Positions 1 to 8,279 of a stretch of DNA of 64,000 nt are shown here, piece after piece. The translations under genes and the position numbers were made by a program. The notes beneath the pieces are model-generated. The model worked only from the letters and a program-made list of their open reading frames with translations, was not told the origin of the DNA and searched no databases. The first letter of the stretch is position 1. Each line of letters starts with the position of its first letter. Source of the stretch: Alphaproteobacteria bacterium (GTDB taxonomy: Bacteria; Pseudomonadota; Alphaproteobacteria; UBA9655); assembly GCA_020049895.1 (NCBI GenBank), contig JAGVLE010000025.1, forward strand, positions 1-64,000. The letters run 5' to 3'.

Positions 1-82
1 CGAAATTGGAAACTTGCTGAATGCTTTTTCTCCAGATGAGTGTAAAAATTACTTCGCTTCTTCAGGCTATGTGCTTACTTAA
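1..82 (+). mobile_element. IS630-family transposase, C-terminal end only (cut by window edge)
   Basis: The last 26 codons of an open frame entering from the left edge end in TAA at 80-82. The peptide contains the run NLLNAFSPDECKNYF followed by ASSGYV. This matches the end of IS630-type transposases common in alphaproteobacterial endosymbionts, where a short FSP-x-E-C-x-NYF-x-x-x-GY tail closes the DDE domain. The catalytic residues lie outside the window, so I cannot say whether the element is intact. It marks the border of the accessory region that follows. Confidence 0.6.
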
Positions 83-102
83 ATCAAAAACGCTCTAGAG
101 AG

Positions 103-117
103 TTAAAGATAAATTAA
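103..117. promoter_or_regulatory. possible CtrA box (TTAA-N7-TTAA), weak context
   Basis: The sequence reads TTAA, then AGATAAA, then TTAA, a perfect match to the palindromic CtrA recognition pattern. No -10 box stands at the usual distance on either strand, and the next gene (LysR) starts over 220 bases away, so a chance match in AT-rich DNA is quite possible. Otherwise the stretch from 83 to 343 shows no gene and no clear hairpin. Confidence 0.2.
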
Positions 118-343
118 GAAATAAAACCTCCCAAATGATATGTATGAGGAAACCTTTTGCAGAGGATTCCTTGAAATAGTGAAAAAATTTATAGGAGCAA
201 TAAGGATTTGGTCTATTCAGTAAAAAGATTAATTTATGGAGTTCTTGATCTATTTTTCGTATTACCCTATATTAAAGAAAAAATAAGAACCCTATTTTTA
301 ATAAGGTTATAAATTTTTCAAACATTCTTAAAAAAGAAATCTA

Positions 344-1258
344 ATGACATTAGACTGGGATAAATTAAGAGTCTTCTATCATGTAGCGAAAGCTCAAAGC
401 TTTAATCGTGCGTCTCATGATTTAAATATTGCGCAAAGTGCTCTTAGCCGAAGCGTTCAGCTTCTTGAGCATCTCCTTAAAGTACAACTCTTTAACCGTG
501 TTCCTAAAGGGCTTGTTCTAACAAAGGAAGGAGAAATTTTACTAGAGAAAGTTGAAGAAATGGTGTCTTCTCTTGAAGATGCTAAGAGTGCAATTCAAGA
601 AGAGTTTTTAGAGCCGCGAGGGGCTTTAAAAGTAGCAACGACAGTAGCCCTTGCAAGTTTATGGCTTGTGGAAATTATACCAGGCTTTCTAAAAAAATAT
701 CCAGGCATTGAACTTGATATTATTGGTCATGATGAAAAATTGGATATTAAGACACGAGAAGCTGACGTTTCTATTCGCCCCTTTATTCAAGATCAACAGA
801 ACCTCACTCAAGATTATCTTTTTTCGTGCTTTTTACAGCTCTATGCAAGTCCCGAATATCTTAAAGAGCATGGTGTTCCTCGTACAGTCAGTGATCTAAA
901 CAATCATCATATTATCACTTTTGGAGAATCTACAATTCGGCCATATACTGATATTGATTGGCCTTTACGTGTAGGAGCAAAACCCAATAATATGCGAAAA
1001 CCATATATTAGCATTAATTCTTCTAGAGGGGCTAGTCGACTTGCAGAATTAGGGTTGGGGATAGTCGCATTATCTAAAGAATTCCCCGGTATAAAAGAAA
1101 TGAATTTAGTAAATATCTTGCCAGAAATACAGGGGCCAACTATTGATTTATATTATGTTTATCCTTTAGCCCTTAAGAGTTCTAAGCGTGTTCAAGTGCT
1201 GAAAGAATATCTTATACAGTCCATTCCCATTGAGCATAAAAATGTTACATTAATTTAA
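344..1258 (+). CDS. LysR-family transcriptional regulator
   Basis: DNA-binding regulator of the LysR family. Residues about 3-62 form the winged helix-turn-helix, with the typical AQSALSRSVQLLE recognition segment and LFNR before the wing. Residues about 90-290 form the periplasmic-binding-protein-like effector domain. At 304 aa it has the usual family length. It starts at ATG. It lies 42 bases upstream of, and in the same direction as, the MFS-methyltransferase fusion gene, so it is a candidate regulator of that gene and the next transporter. The effector is unknown. An IS630 end lies upstream, which hints at transfer of the block. Confidence 0.88.
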   Translation: MTLDWDKLRVFYHVAKAQSFNRASHDLNIAQSALSRSVQLLEHLLKVQLFNRVPKGLVLTKEGEILLEKVEEMVSSLEDAKSAIQEEFLEPRGALKVATTVALASLWLVEIIPGFLKKYPGIELDIIGHDEKLDIKTREADVSIRPFIQDQQNLTQDYLFSCFLQLYASPEYLKEHGVPRTVSDLNNHHIITFGESTIRPYTDIDWPLRVGAKPNNMRKPYISINSSRGASRLAELGLGIVALSKEFPGIKEMNLVNILPEIQGPTIDLYYVYPLALKSSKRVQVLKEYLIQSIPIEHKNVTLI

Positions 1259-1300
1259 TGTTTACTTTTTGAAAAAGAAAACATTTTCCAAACAAATGAT

Positions 1301-3268
1301 ATGAAAAAAACAAATATAATTATTTCTACTATATTATACAACTCTTTTGAGTACTATCAGAATATTCTTTATGGGGTATTCTCTTTTATCTTAGCATCCA
1401 GGTTTTTTCCTGCAGACAATATTAATATTTCCATTTTTGTAAGCTTGGCAACATTTGCTGCAGGATTTTTGGCAAATCCCTTTGGAGGCTTAGTTTTTGG
1501 TTATTTTGGAGATAAGTATGGAAGAAAAAGTACAATTATTTTAGCCATTCTCCTCACCTCATTGCCCACATTTCTTATTGGAATTCTTCCCACCTATGCA
1601 CAAATCGGCATTCTTTCAAGCTTTATTCTTATTGTTTGTCGTCTTCTTCAAGGCTTTGCCGTGGGAGGACAAGCCTATGGACGGATTGTCTTTATCGTAG
1701 AACACGCCTTCAAAAATAGAGTTAATCTTGCTTGTAGCGTTCTTGCGTCTTCAAGCCTTCTGGGAGCACTCTTGGGAACGGTTATAGGTACTTTATGCAT
1801 GTTGGAGATGATGCCTGAGTGGGCGTGGCGCATTCCTTTTATCGTAGGAGGCCTTTTAGGTTTAATAAGTTACTTTATTATGAGAGAAGTGGAAGAAACA
1901 GATGAACATAAAAATGCCCAGAAGGAGAATATTCTAGAACGCAGACCCATTATCGAGATTTTTCAAAAACATCTGAATAATTTTGTGTGTGTGATTAGTA
2001 TTTCTGGAGCTACTCTTATTCCATTTTATATTATTTCAATTTATATGATAGGGAGAGTATTTTCATCGAATTTTAATTTTTCAGCCTCTTACATTATGTT
2101 AATAGTTTCTTGTTTTATGGGAGTATGGGCTATTCTTCTTCCTCTTATGGGATACCTTTCAGATAAAGTAGGCGGGGAAAGGGTCATGGAGGTCTCATCC
2201 CTCGGGATGTTACTTTTTTCTTTTCCTCTATGCTGGTTGATTCAGCAGTCGGATTCTTTGTTTTTGGCGTTCCTTGGACTTATAGTGCTCAGTGGGTTAA
2301 GTGCTGGGTATGTAGCCCCTAGTGGTACATTAATGACAAAACTTTTCCCTGTCTCCGTAAGGTGTAGTGGCGTTTCTGTAGCGTCAGGTATTGGAACAGC
2401 TCTCTTTGGGGGGACAGCTCCTCTTATTGGAAGTCTTCTTGTTGAAAGTACGGGAAAGCTTTCTTCTTCTGCATTTTATATTATGTTTGGGAGCTTAATG
2501 GGATATATCGCGCTTAAAAAAGCCGTGCGTGGAGAGCAACCCTTAATAAAAAAACCTAAATCTTCTTCTCCTGATAATCTCATCGCGACCCTTAATAAAC
2601 AGGGATATATGCTGACAAGCCTACATGAATATAGCAAAGCATTTGTTGAGTTTTCAGCAATCGCTCCAGGCCCTGTCCTTGATATCGGAGCGGCCTATGG
2701 TGTTGCTTCTATTCTTGCCCTTAAGAAAGGTGCTCATGTTATTGCAAATGATATTGATAATCGCCACTTAGAAATATTAAGAAAAATCACGCCAAAATCT
2801 TGTCTAAAAAATCTTGAATTAAAAATAGGAAAAATCCCAGGAGAAGTAAGTTTTTCTGAAAATAGTTTAGGAGCCGTTCTTGCATCAGGCGTGTTACATT
2901 TTTTATCTGGAGAAGACTTAGTAAAATCCATTGATCAGATCTATAAATGGCTAAAGCCAGGGGGAAAACTCTTTTTTGCGAGTACAACTCCTTATGCTAA
3001 ACTCTATCAGGACTTCTTGCCTCTCTATTTAGAGCGCAAAAAAGCTGGTCAGAAATGGCCTGGTTTTATTGAAAATACAGTGCAATATGCTCCTCAGATA
3101 GCTCATGAAATTCCAAAAGCTATTAATCTATTAGACATAGACATTCTAGAGACTTGCCTTTTAGAGGCAGGATTTCATATTGAAAAAATAGGGCTTTTTA
3201 ATATATCTGATAATGATAGCATCAATATTGGCGGGAATTCTGTCTTGGGAGCCATCGCTCTCAAATAA
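1301..3268 (+). CDS. MFS transporter (ProP-like) fused to a SAM-dependent methyltransferase
   Basis: One uninterrupted 655-aa frame holds two proteins. Residues 1 to about 407 are a 12-helix major facilitator of the metabolite:H+ symporter (ProP) type, with the loop motif GDKYGRK at 70-76 and the second-half pattern DKVGGERV. After a linker rich in Lys, Ser and Pro (about 408-425), residues about 426-655 are a class I methyltransferase: the glycine motif DIGAAYG at 461-467, the acidic end of strand 2 (NDID, 483-486) and a late LKPGGKLFF segment. The methyltransferase half is clearly paralogous to the free enzyme at 8280-9035 (shared GYM, NRHLE/SRHLE and WPGFI positions). The glycine motif is relaxed (AAYG rather than GCG). 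The substrate of neither half can be read from the sequence. The methyltransferase domain would face the cytoplasm, as an even number of helices precedes it. Confidence 0.85.
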   Translation: MKKTNIIISTILYNSFEYYQNILYGVFSFILASRFFPADNINISIFVSLATFAAGFLANPFGGLVFGYFGDKYGRKSTIILAILLTSLPTFLIGILPTYAQIGILSSFILIVCRLLQGFAVGGQAYGRIVFIVEHAFKNRVNLACSVLASSSLLGALLGTVIGTLCMLEMMPEWAWRIPFIVGGLLGLISYFIMREVEETDEHKNAQKENILERRPIIEIFQKHLNNFVCVISISGATLIPFYIISIYMIGRVFSSNFNFSASYIMLIVSCFMGVWAILLPLMGYLSDKVGGERVMEVSSLGMLLFSFPLCWLIQQSDSLFLAFLGLIVLSGLSAGYVAPSGTLMTKLFPVSVRCSGVSVASGIGTALFGGTAPLIGSLLVESTGKLSSSAFYIMFGSLMGYIALKKAVRGEQPLIKKPKSSSPDNLIATLNKQGYMLTSLHEYSKAFVEFSAIAPGPVLDIGAAYGVASILALKKGAHVIANDIDNRHLEILRKITPKSCLKNLELKIGKIPGEVSFSENSLGAVLASGVLHFLSGEDLVKSIDQIYKWLKPGGKLFFASTTPYAKLYQDFLPLYLERKKAGQKWPGFIENTVQYAPQIAHEIPKAINLLDIDILETCLLEAGFHIEKIGLFNISDNDSINIGGNSVLGAIALK

Positions 3269-3319
3269 TTGAATTTTATTGATTTTTTATGTTTTTACTT
3301 AGAAAAAGGATAAAAATAA

Positions 3320-4618
3320 ATGCAAAAGAAAAAGCTAATTTTTGCAGCAATGATAGGGAATGCGTTAGAGTACTATGATTTTACTCTTTATGGTTTTTTT
3401 GCAGCGTATTTATCTCCTCTTTATTTTCCCTCAGATAACCATACCACGTCGTTGATTACGAGCTTTGGAGCATTTGCTGCGGGATTTTTTATGCGTCCAG
3501 TAGGGAGCCTAATTTTTGGTCATTTAGGGGATAAACATGGACGTAAAAAAGCTCTCTTTTTCTCTGTGTTTCTTATCACTCTTCCTACTCTTATTATAGG
3601 AATTTTGCCTACCTATTCTCAGATTGGGGTACTTGCCCCACTTATGATTGTTATCTGTCGTTTAGCGCAAGGAATTTGTACGGCAGGGGAATATACAGGA
3701 GCGACTGTTCTTATTTCAGAATATACAGAACGCAATCAACCGGGGTTTGCCTGTAGCTTACTCCCGGCTTCAAGCCTTATGGGCGCGATTATTGGAACGG
3801 GCTTGGGAGCTCTTTTTCTCATGGAAGGTATGCCGAGTTGGGCATGGCGTATTCCTTTTGTTATGGGATTTATCTTTGGGCTCTTTGGTCTTTACCTGCG
3901 CAGTGGACTTAAGGAAAGTCCATTGTTTACACATCTTGAAAAAAAGAAACTAACGGTTGGTCTTCCGATTTTAGACGTTCTTAAATACCAAAAACGTAAT
4001 TTTCTCTGTACAATGGGAATGGGGGCCACTTCATTGGCTTCGTTTTATATGATTTCGGTGTATGTTTTCACCTTAACAGCTCAGCTTAAATTACCGCCTT
4101 CTTATGGTATGCTCTTAAATATTTTCCCCCTTTTTTGTTGGATAACGTTTCTTCCGATTATTGGGTATTTTTCTGATAAAGTGGGCTTAAGAAAGATGAT
4201 GAATTATGGAGCGGTTGCTCTTATTGTTTTGTCTGTGCCTGTTTTTTCTTTTGTAAGCCAAGAAATTTCTGTAGGAAAAATTCTCTTTGCTCAGGTTGTC
4301 CTCAGTTTATGTGGCGCCCTTTTCGTTGCTCCTATGGGAGCGTTTTTAGCCACTAAGCTTTTTCCCGTTTCTTCTCGTTATAGCGGTATAGCTCTAGGAA
4401 TATCTTGCGGAGAGGCACTTTTTGGTGGGACTGCGCCCTTAATAGCAACAGCATTGGTTGTTTTAACGGGGGCAACTACTGCTCCCGGGTTTTATCTGAT
4501 GTTTTGTAGTGTTATTGGATGGCTAGCCCTACGATACTCTAAGCCTATTTCGTCTTCCGTTCAAAAGAAGGACGGGGAGAAGGAGTCTGTTATGGCAAAA
4601 AAACAATGGGCAGTCTGA
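3320..4618 (+). CDS. MFS transporter, ProP-like (metabolite:H+ symporter family)
   Basis: A 432-aa inner-membrane transporter with about 12 hydrophobic segments. It carries the family loop motif GDKHGRK at residues 70-76, exactly where the preceding fusion protein has GDKYGRK, so the two are close paralogues and probably a tandem duplication (51-base gap, same strand). Unlike its neighbour it stops after the transporter, with a short basic tail. ProP-type proteins import proline, betaine, dicarboxylates and similar compounds with protons. Which substrate applies here is not visible. It may share a transcript and the LysR regulator with the fusion gene. Confidence 0.85.
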   Translation: MQKKKLIFAAMIGNALEYYDFTLYGFFAAYLSPLYFPSDNHTTSLITSFGAFAAGFFMRPVGSLIFGHLGDKHGRKKALFFSVFLITLPTLIIGILPTYSQIGVLAPLMIVICRLAQGICTAGEYTGATVLISEYTERNQPGFACSLLPASSLMGAIIGTGLGALFLMEGMPSWAWRIPFVMGFIFGLFGLYLRSGLKESPLFTHLEKKKLTVGLPILDVLKYQKRNFLCTMGMGATSLASFYMISVYVFTLTAQLKLPPSYGMLLNIFPLFCWITFLPIIGYFSDKVGLRKMMNYGAVALIVLSVPVFSFVSQEISVGKILFAQVVLSLCGALFVAPMGAFLATKLFPVSSRYSGIALGISCGEALFGGTAPLIATALVVLTGATTAPGFYLMFCSVIGWLALRYSKPISSSVQKKDGEKESVMAKKQWAV

Positions 4619-4849
4619 ATATTCCTCAAAAAAAATAATCTAACGGATTAAAGTGGATTGAGAAATATTAAAAAAACGTTCTAAACCTCCATATTCTTAT
4701 AATTATGAACTTTAGAAGTATGTCCATGTGCTTTTATGTTCTTGTTTTTCCCTGCTGGCATATACCATTTCTCCCACCCTATCCAATTGAGATATACCCC
4801 CTATAGCGAAACGGTTCTTCTAAAAAACTTTGACGTCTGTATACTAAAA

Positions 4850-5007
4850 CTAAGAAGTCGAGAGATTTCTTAGCTTGTTACATGGTTTTAATGGTGTTTC
4901 TAGAGATTCTCACGATTTAAAGTGAGAAGAAGCGCAGAATATTAGCCTCCCTAAGACTATTCTGCGTATTTCTGAATGTGGAGGAGGTGTGTTTAGTGGT
5001 CCTCCTT
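4850..5007. ncRNA. candidate structured RNA or leader: four consecutive hairpins
   Basis: The 481-base gap between genes contains four inverted repeats in a row: 4850-4856 with 4867-4873 (7 bp plus a G-T), 4907-4913 with 4922-4928 (7 bp, 8-base loop), 4933-4941 with 4958-4966 (9 bp perfect, plus an inner 4-bp stem and a CCTCC loop at 4946-4950), and 4981-4987 with 5001-5007 (7 bp, one arm GAGGAGG). The CCTCC loop of the third hairpin could pair with the GGAGG arm of the fourth. It matches no RNA family I recognise (not RNase P, SRP, tmRNA or 6S). It could be an independent RNA or the 5' leader of the gene at 5100. Strand is not determined; the downstream gene favours plus. Confidence 0.35.
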
Positions 5008-5099
5008 CATATTTTGAAATTTATAGCATTATCCTAAAGATAAAGGGAGGATAAAAAAACAACCTACAAAAGAATCATTAATATGTAGGGGAAGGTAAG

Positions 5100-5501
5100 A
5101 TGTTTATGCAATATAATCAAAATTACAATCGGACTTATTTAAATAATTTCAAGTCTTCACAAGATTTTATTCATTCTTCTAAACCTTCTTCTTATCTGAA
5201 CGTTAAGTATACTTTTTCCCCAAAAAAGAAACAGCTAGAATTCGGCGATGTTAATCTTTCCCTCATACAAGACCCTCTATGGAGACGTGTATGCAGCGAA
5301 ATTCTTCACCTTATGGGGCCCATTGCAGCGCAAATTTTTCAGGTTCAATTGGGTGTTCCTCAAGATAAAGCTCTTGATCTTTATTGCACAACAGAGGAAA
5401 TGGTTGAATTTCTTCAAACATATAATTTTGTTGTTCTTACAACTCTTCAACGCTATTTTCCTTCCCTACAAAGACTCAATATCACCAGCCAAGCTGCATA
5501 A
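5100..5501 (+). CDS. hypothetical protein, 133 aa
   Basis: Start is ATG at 5100 behind a purine-rich GGGGAAGG Shine-Dalgarno stretch. I do not recognise the family. The N-terminal third is rich in Asn, Tyr and Ser and looks disordered. Residues about 55-125 look helical and more conserved in character, with DPLWRRVCSEILHLMGPIAA followed by a possible second helical hairpin. No signal peptide or membrane segment is seen. A good intrinsic terminator follows directly, which together with the ribosome site supports a real gene. Its long, hairpin-rich upstream region suggests regulation at the RNA level. Confidence 0.6.
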   Translation: MFMQYNQNYNRTYLNNFKSSQDFIHSSKPSSYLNVKYTFSPKKKQLEFGDVNLSLIQDPLWRRVCSEILHLMGPIAAQIFQVQLGVPQDKALDLYCTTEEMVEFLQTYNFVVLTTLQRYFPSLQRLNITSQAA

Positions 5502-5514
5502 ACTGCTGCCCAAT

Positions 5515-5548
5515 AAAAAGCCTCTCGCATACGTAAGGGGCTTTTTTT
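5515..5548 (+). terminator. intrinsic terminator after the 133-aa gene
   Basis: AAAAAGCCTCT pairs with AGGGGCTTTTT across a short loop (one G-T pair), followed by a run of seven T, 14 bases after the stop codon of the preceding gene. Confidence 0.75.
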
Positions 5549-5596
5549 ATGGTCGCGCGGGTTAAGGAAATTCTATTTCTTAACCTAAGACGTTTA

Positions 5597-6778
5597 TTAA
5601 TGAGGCTCTCCTAGCCATTTTTTTCTTTCTTCAGCAAGGGTGTCTGTTGAAAGGGCTTGGCGAATGCTTGTGAGCAATTTATTCATAAAATGCACATTGT
5701 GGATGGTTAGGGCCTGCATAGCGAGAAGCTCTTTGGCTTTGAGAAGGTGATGGAGGTAGCCTCTGGAGAGAGTTTGACAAGTTTGGCATGCGCAAGACTC
5801 ATCAATAGGCCGAGAATCTTTTTGAAAGCGAGCATTCCGGAGATTGATATGTTCTTTCCCTTCTGCGTTCACAGGCATCATTAAGGCTCCTCCATGACGC
5901 GCTAGCCGAGTGGGGTGGACACAATCAAAAGTATCAATACCCTGTTCGATGCCGTAAAAAATATCGCTAACGCCCCCAATCCCAAGCAAATGTACAGGAC
6001 GAGAAGGGTCTAGAGGTTCCATGGCCATTTCTACGACCTCTTCCATTTGAGCTTTTGATTCTCCTAAAGAGCCTCCCACCGCATGGCCAAAGAAGGGGTG
6101 GCTATTGACAAAATCTGCACTGATTTTACGTAAATCTGGGTATACGCCGCCTTGTGTGATGCCATATAAGGCCTGAATATCTTCAGGACCTTTTTGGAAT
6201 TCCTTAAGGCTGCGTTCTGCCCAACGATGACTGAGATGCATAGATTTTTCTGTATAACTTTTGTCTACATGAAAAGGCGTACATTCATCCAAAACAACAA
6301 TGAGATCTGCCCCTAGTCCACGTTGGACTTGAATGGATTTCTCAGGTGTTAAGGTGTGGTAGGAGCCATCAAGATAGGATTTGAAAGTAGCCCCTTCTTC
6401 ATTGATTTTCAAAAGGCTTTTAGGCCGCGAAGAAGACCGCCGTCCCTTGATTTCTTCTGCCACGGAGCCATGGCCAAGACTAAAAATCTGAAATCCTCCC
6501 GAGTCCGTGAGCATGGGGCCATCCCATCCCATAAATTTGTGGAGCCCCCCCATATGGGCCACAACCTCAGAGCCCGGTTGCAGCATGAGATGATAAGTAT
6601 TGGAAAGAATAATTTGGGTCTTTTCCCGTCGCATATCCTGGGGAGTTGCTCCCTTAATGGCAGCCTTTGTGGCGCAAAAGATAAAAGCGGGTGTTTCTAC
6701 TGTTCCATGGGGAGTTGTCAAACGTCCCAGGCGGGCGCGCGAGTGTGCAGATCGTTTAAGGATTTCAAAATTAAACAT
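5597..6778 (-). CDS. tgt: queuine tRNA-ribosyltransferase
   Basis: Exchanges guanine 34 for a queuine-type base in tRNAs with GUN anticodons. The TIM-barrel enzyme shows the DSGGFQ catalytic segment, GGSLGESK and LLGIGGV substrate loops, the FDCVHPTR segment with the nucleophilic Asp region, and a zinc site C-x-C-x2-C (CACQTC) followed by a His about 25 residues later. I place the start at the ATG 6778 (protein MFNFEIL...) because the longer frame upstream would run inside the preceding gene. The stop of yhhQ (TAA) and this ATG share one base, so the two are translationally coupled. Together they form a queuosine salvage pair. Confidence 0.95.
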   Translation of the reverse strand: MFNFEILKRSAHSRARLGRLTTPHGTVETPAFIFCATKAAIKGATPQDMRREKTQIILSNTYHLMLQPGSEVVAHMGGLHKFMGWDGPMLTDSGGFQIFSLGHGSVAEEIKGRRSSSRPKSLLKINEEGATFKSYLDGSYHTLTPEKSIQVQRGLGADLIVVLDECTPFHVDKSYTEKSMHLSHRWAERSLKEFQKGPEDIQALYGITQGGVYPDLRKISADFVNSHPFFGHAVGGSLGESKAQMEEVVEMAMEPLDPSRPVHLLGIGGVSDIFYGIEQGIDTFDCVHPTRLARHGGALMMPVNAEGKEHINLRNARFQKDSRPIDESCACQTCQTLSRGYLHHLLKAKELLAMQALTIHNVHFMNKLLTSIRQALSTDTLAEERKKWLGEPH

Positions 6779-7518
6779 TATCGAACCATTCGCCTGACAA
6801 CATACATAAAAGGAACTGATATCAAGGCCATTCCTATACGCAAAAGATAGGTTCCAAGAACGTAAGTAAAGAAAACCGTGTTCCATGACAAGGGATGGGG
6901 AGAAAAGACCATCCAGGCTAGCACACTGAATACAAGATTATCCATAAAAGCTCCGACAAGAGGCCCTACGAATGAGCGTAACCATAAGAGCTTCCCTCGA
7001 GTTAAGCGAGAGAGGAAAGTGAACATCCAAATGTCATTATATTGACCTATCACATAAGCAATAAGGCTAGCCGTAATTAAGGCCGGGGTTGGCATAAAAA
7101 GAGTTTGAATGGCCTGGTGGGCTTGACCAAAACCAGCAGCTGGCTTGAAGCCGAGGGTAATCATCATAAAAATCATGAGGATGATGACCCCTACAAAGCT
7201 CAGCCAAACTGCTTTTTGGGCTTGGGCTTTCCCATAAAATTCCGTCAAAATACTGGTTCCAATAAAAGTTGAAGAAAAAACAACCGTTCCTAAGGCAATA
7301 GGTTCGTGAAAAAAAGAAAAATGAGTCGCTATGTGAATTTGCAAATTCGCAATGATCACAGCTAAGGTTATGTAAAGCATTAGCCCCAAAGCTCCAAAAA
7401 TACGCGCCATTAGGGAAAGAATCGCACCACAGCTTACAAGCATTAGCAGGATTAGTCCCTCGGAAGGCCAAGTTTGCAGAGAGGCTATAAGGTCAGCAGG
7501 GGATAGGGAAAAGGTCAC
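6778..7518 (-). CDS. yhhQ: queuosine precursor transporter (YhhQ/DUF165)
   Basis: A 246-aa inner-membrane protein with about six or seven hydrophobic helices. The family mark is the segment TEFYGKAQAQKAVW after a Ser/Thr-rich helix. YhhQ proteins import preQ0/preQ1, and in host-associated bacteria related proteins may bring in queuine. The start is GTG at 7518, with no clear Shine-Dalgarno site. It overlaps tgt by one base, so import and use of the base are encoded in one unit. No queC-queF synthesis genes are seen in the window, consistent with salvage. A sigma-70-like promoter lies just upstream at 7555-7584. Confidence 0.9.
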   Translation of the reverse strand: MTFSLSPADLIASLQTWPSEGLILLMLVSCGAILSLMARIFGALGLMLYITLAVIIANLQIHIATHFSFFHEPIALGTVVFSSTFIGTSILTEFYGKAQAQKAVWLSFVGVIILMIFMMITLGFKPAAGFGQAHQAIQTLFMPTPALITASLIAYVIGQYNDIWMFTFLSRLTRGKLLWLRSFVGPLVGAFMDNLVFSVLAWMVFSPHPLSWNTVFFTYVLGTYLLRIGMALISVPFMYVVRRMVR

Positions 7519-7554
7519 AAGAAATCTATCATTGAGTAAGAGTAATATTTAGGG

Positions 7555-7584
7555 ATTATATCTCGAGCCTACGGTAGGATTCAA
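7555..7584 (-). promoter_or_regulatory. sigma-70-like promoter for yhhQ-tgt
   Basis: On the minus strand TTGAAT (-35) is followed after 18 bases by a perfect TATAAT (-10), 37 bases upstream of the GTG start. I found no preQ1 riboswitch fold between promoter and gene. Confidence 0.55.
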
Positions 7585-7641
7585 TACACTAATTTATGGA
7601 GACTAAACATATATGAGTGAGTCAGGAGTTTAAAGAGCAGG

Positions 7642-8121
7642 TTAACACTCTTTTTCTTTTCTCCAGGAAAGATGATAATTATTAAATATATTGAAGTAAG
7701 CGAGCAAGAGATCTCGTTTGTAAAAACAAAAATCAGCGAGGTTTACATCAGTTGTAAATCCTATGTTAAAAAAAGTATGATAACCAGCCTCTTCCTTACA
7801 AATGGTCATGCCAGACACAAGGTTTATAAATTGATTTCTTATCTGCGCAATTGAATTGCTGTCTTTTACACCACTCCATAAAATCAAGTTAGCATGGTTT
7901 TGCTCGAAATTTTGAAGAATAGGTTCGTTAAAGAAATACCTGTTGCTTATATAAGATTTCCCCCAGTCATTATTACTAAAATAGCCTGTATGGTTTCCCT
8001 TATTATTTACAACGCCATGCCCGAGATATGAAATGCCAATATTTTTTAGATCTTCAAAAAAAATATGAAGCTTTGCTTGAATTTCCTTAGGAAGCTCACA
8101 AGAAGATATTCTATTAAACAT
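7642..8121 (-). CDS. hypothetical protein, resembles a LuxR-type sensor domain without the DNA-binding part
   Basis: A 159-aa soluble protein. The layout is an N-terminal helix, a GISYLGHG strand, aromatic NDWGKSYI, then a GMTI-C-K strand and a long C-terminal helix. It resembles the N-terminal ligand domain of LuxR-type regulators found in intracellular alphaproteobacteria and Legionella. No helix-turn-helix follows: the frame stops and only about 120 bases separate it from yhhQ. It could be a solo sensor, a truncated regulator, or an unrelated family. The base composition is more AT-rich than its neighbours. The similarity is a reading of pattern only. Confidence 0.4.
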   Translation of the reverse strand: MFNRISSCELPKEIQAKLHIFFEDLKNIGISYLGHGVVNNKGNHTGYFSNNDWGKSYISNRYFFNEPILQNFEQNHANLILWSGVKDSNSIAQIRNQFINLVSGMTICKEEAGYHTFFNIGFTTDVNLADFCFYKRDLLLAYFNIFNNYHLSWRKEKEC

Positions 8122-8279
8122 TTAACAAACTCTATTTAAATAGTAATCATGAACGCATTTTAACATTATTTTTTCTTTTAGAAAAGTTAAATTTTTATAT
8201 GCTTTTATGATAAATTATATCGACTTTCTTTAGAGGAAAACTTATATCTTAATAAGGTAAGGAGAGGCTTCATTTACAG

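Noticed and set aside
103-117. CtrA control of the LysR gene
   Set aside because: The box is perfect but over 220 bases from the gene and without a -10 at fitting distance; listed only as a weak site.
6779-6886. N-terminal extension of Tgt by 36 residues
   Set aside because: The extension lies inside yhhQ coding sequence and does not resemble Tgt; the ATG at 6778, overlapping the yhhQ stop, fits the family start.
7519-7641. preQ1 riboswitch in front of yhhQ-tgt
   Set aside because: The 37 bases between the -10 and the start are too short and lack the preQ1 pseudoknot pattern.
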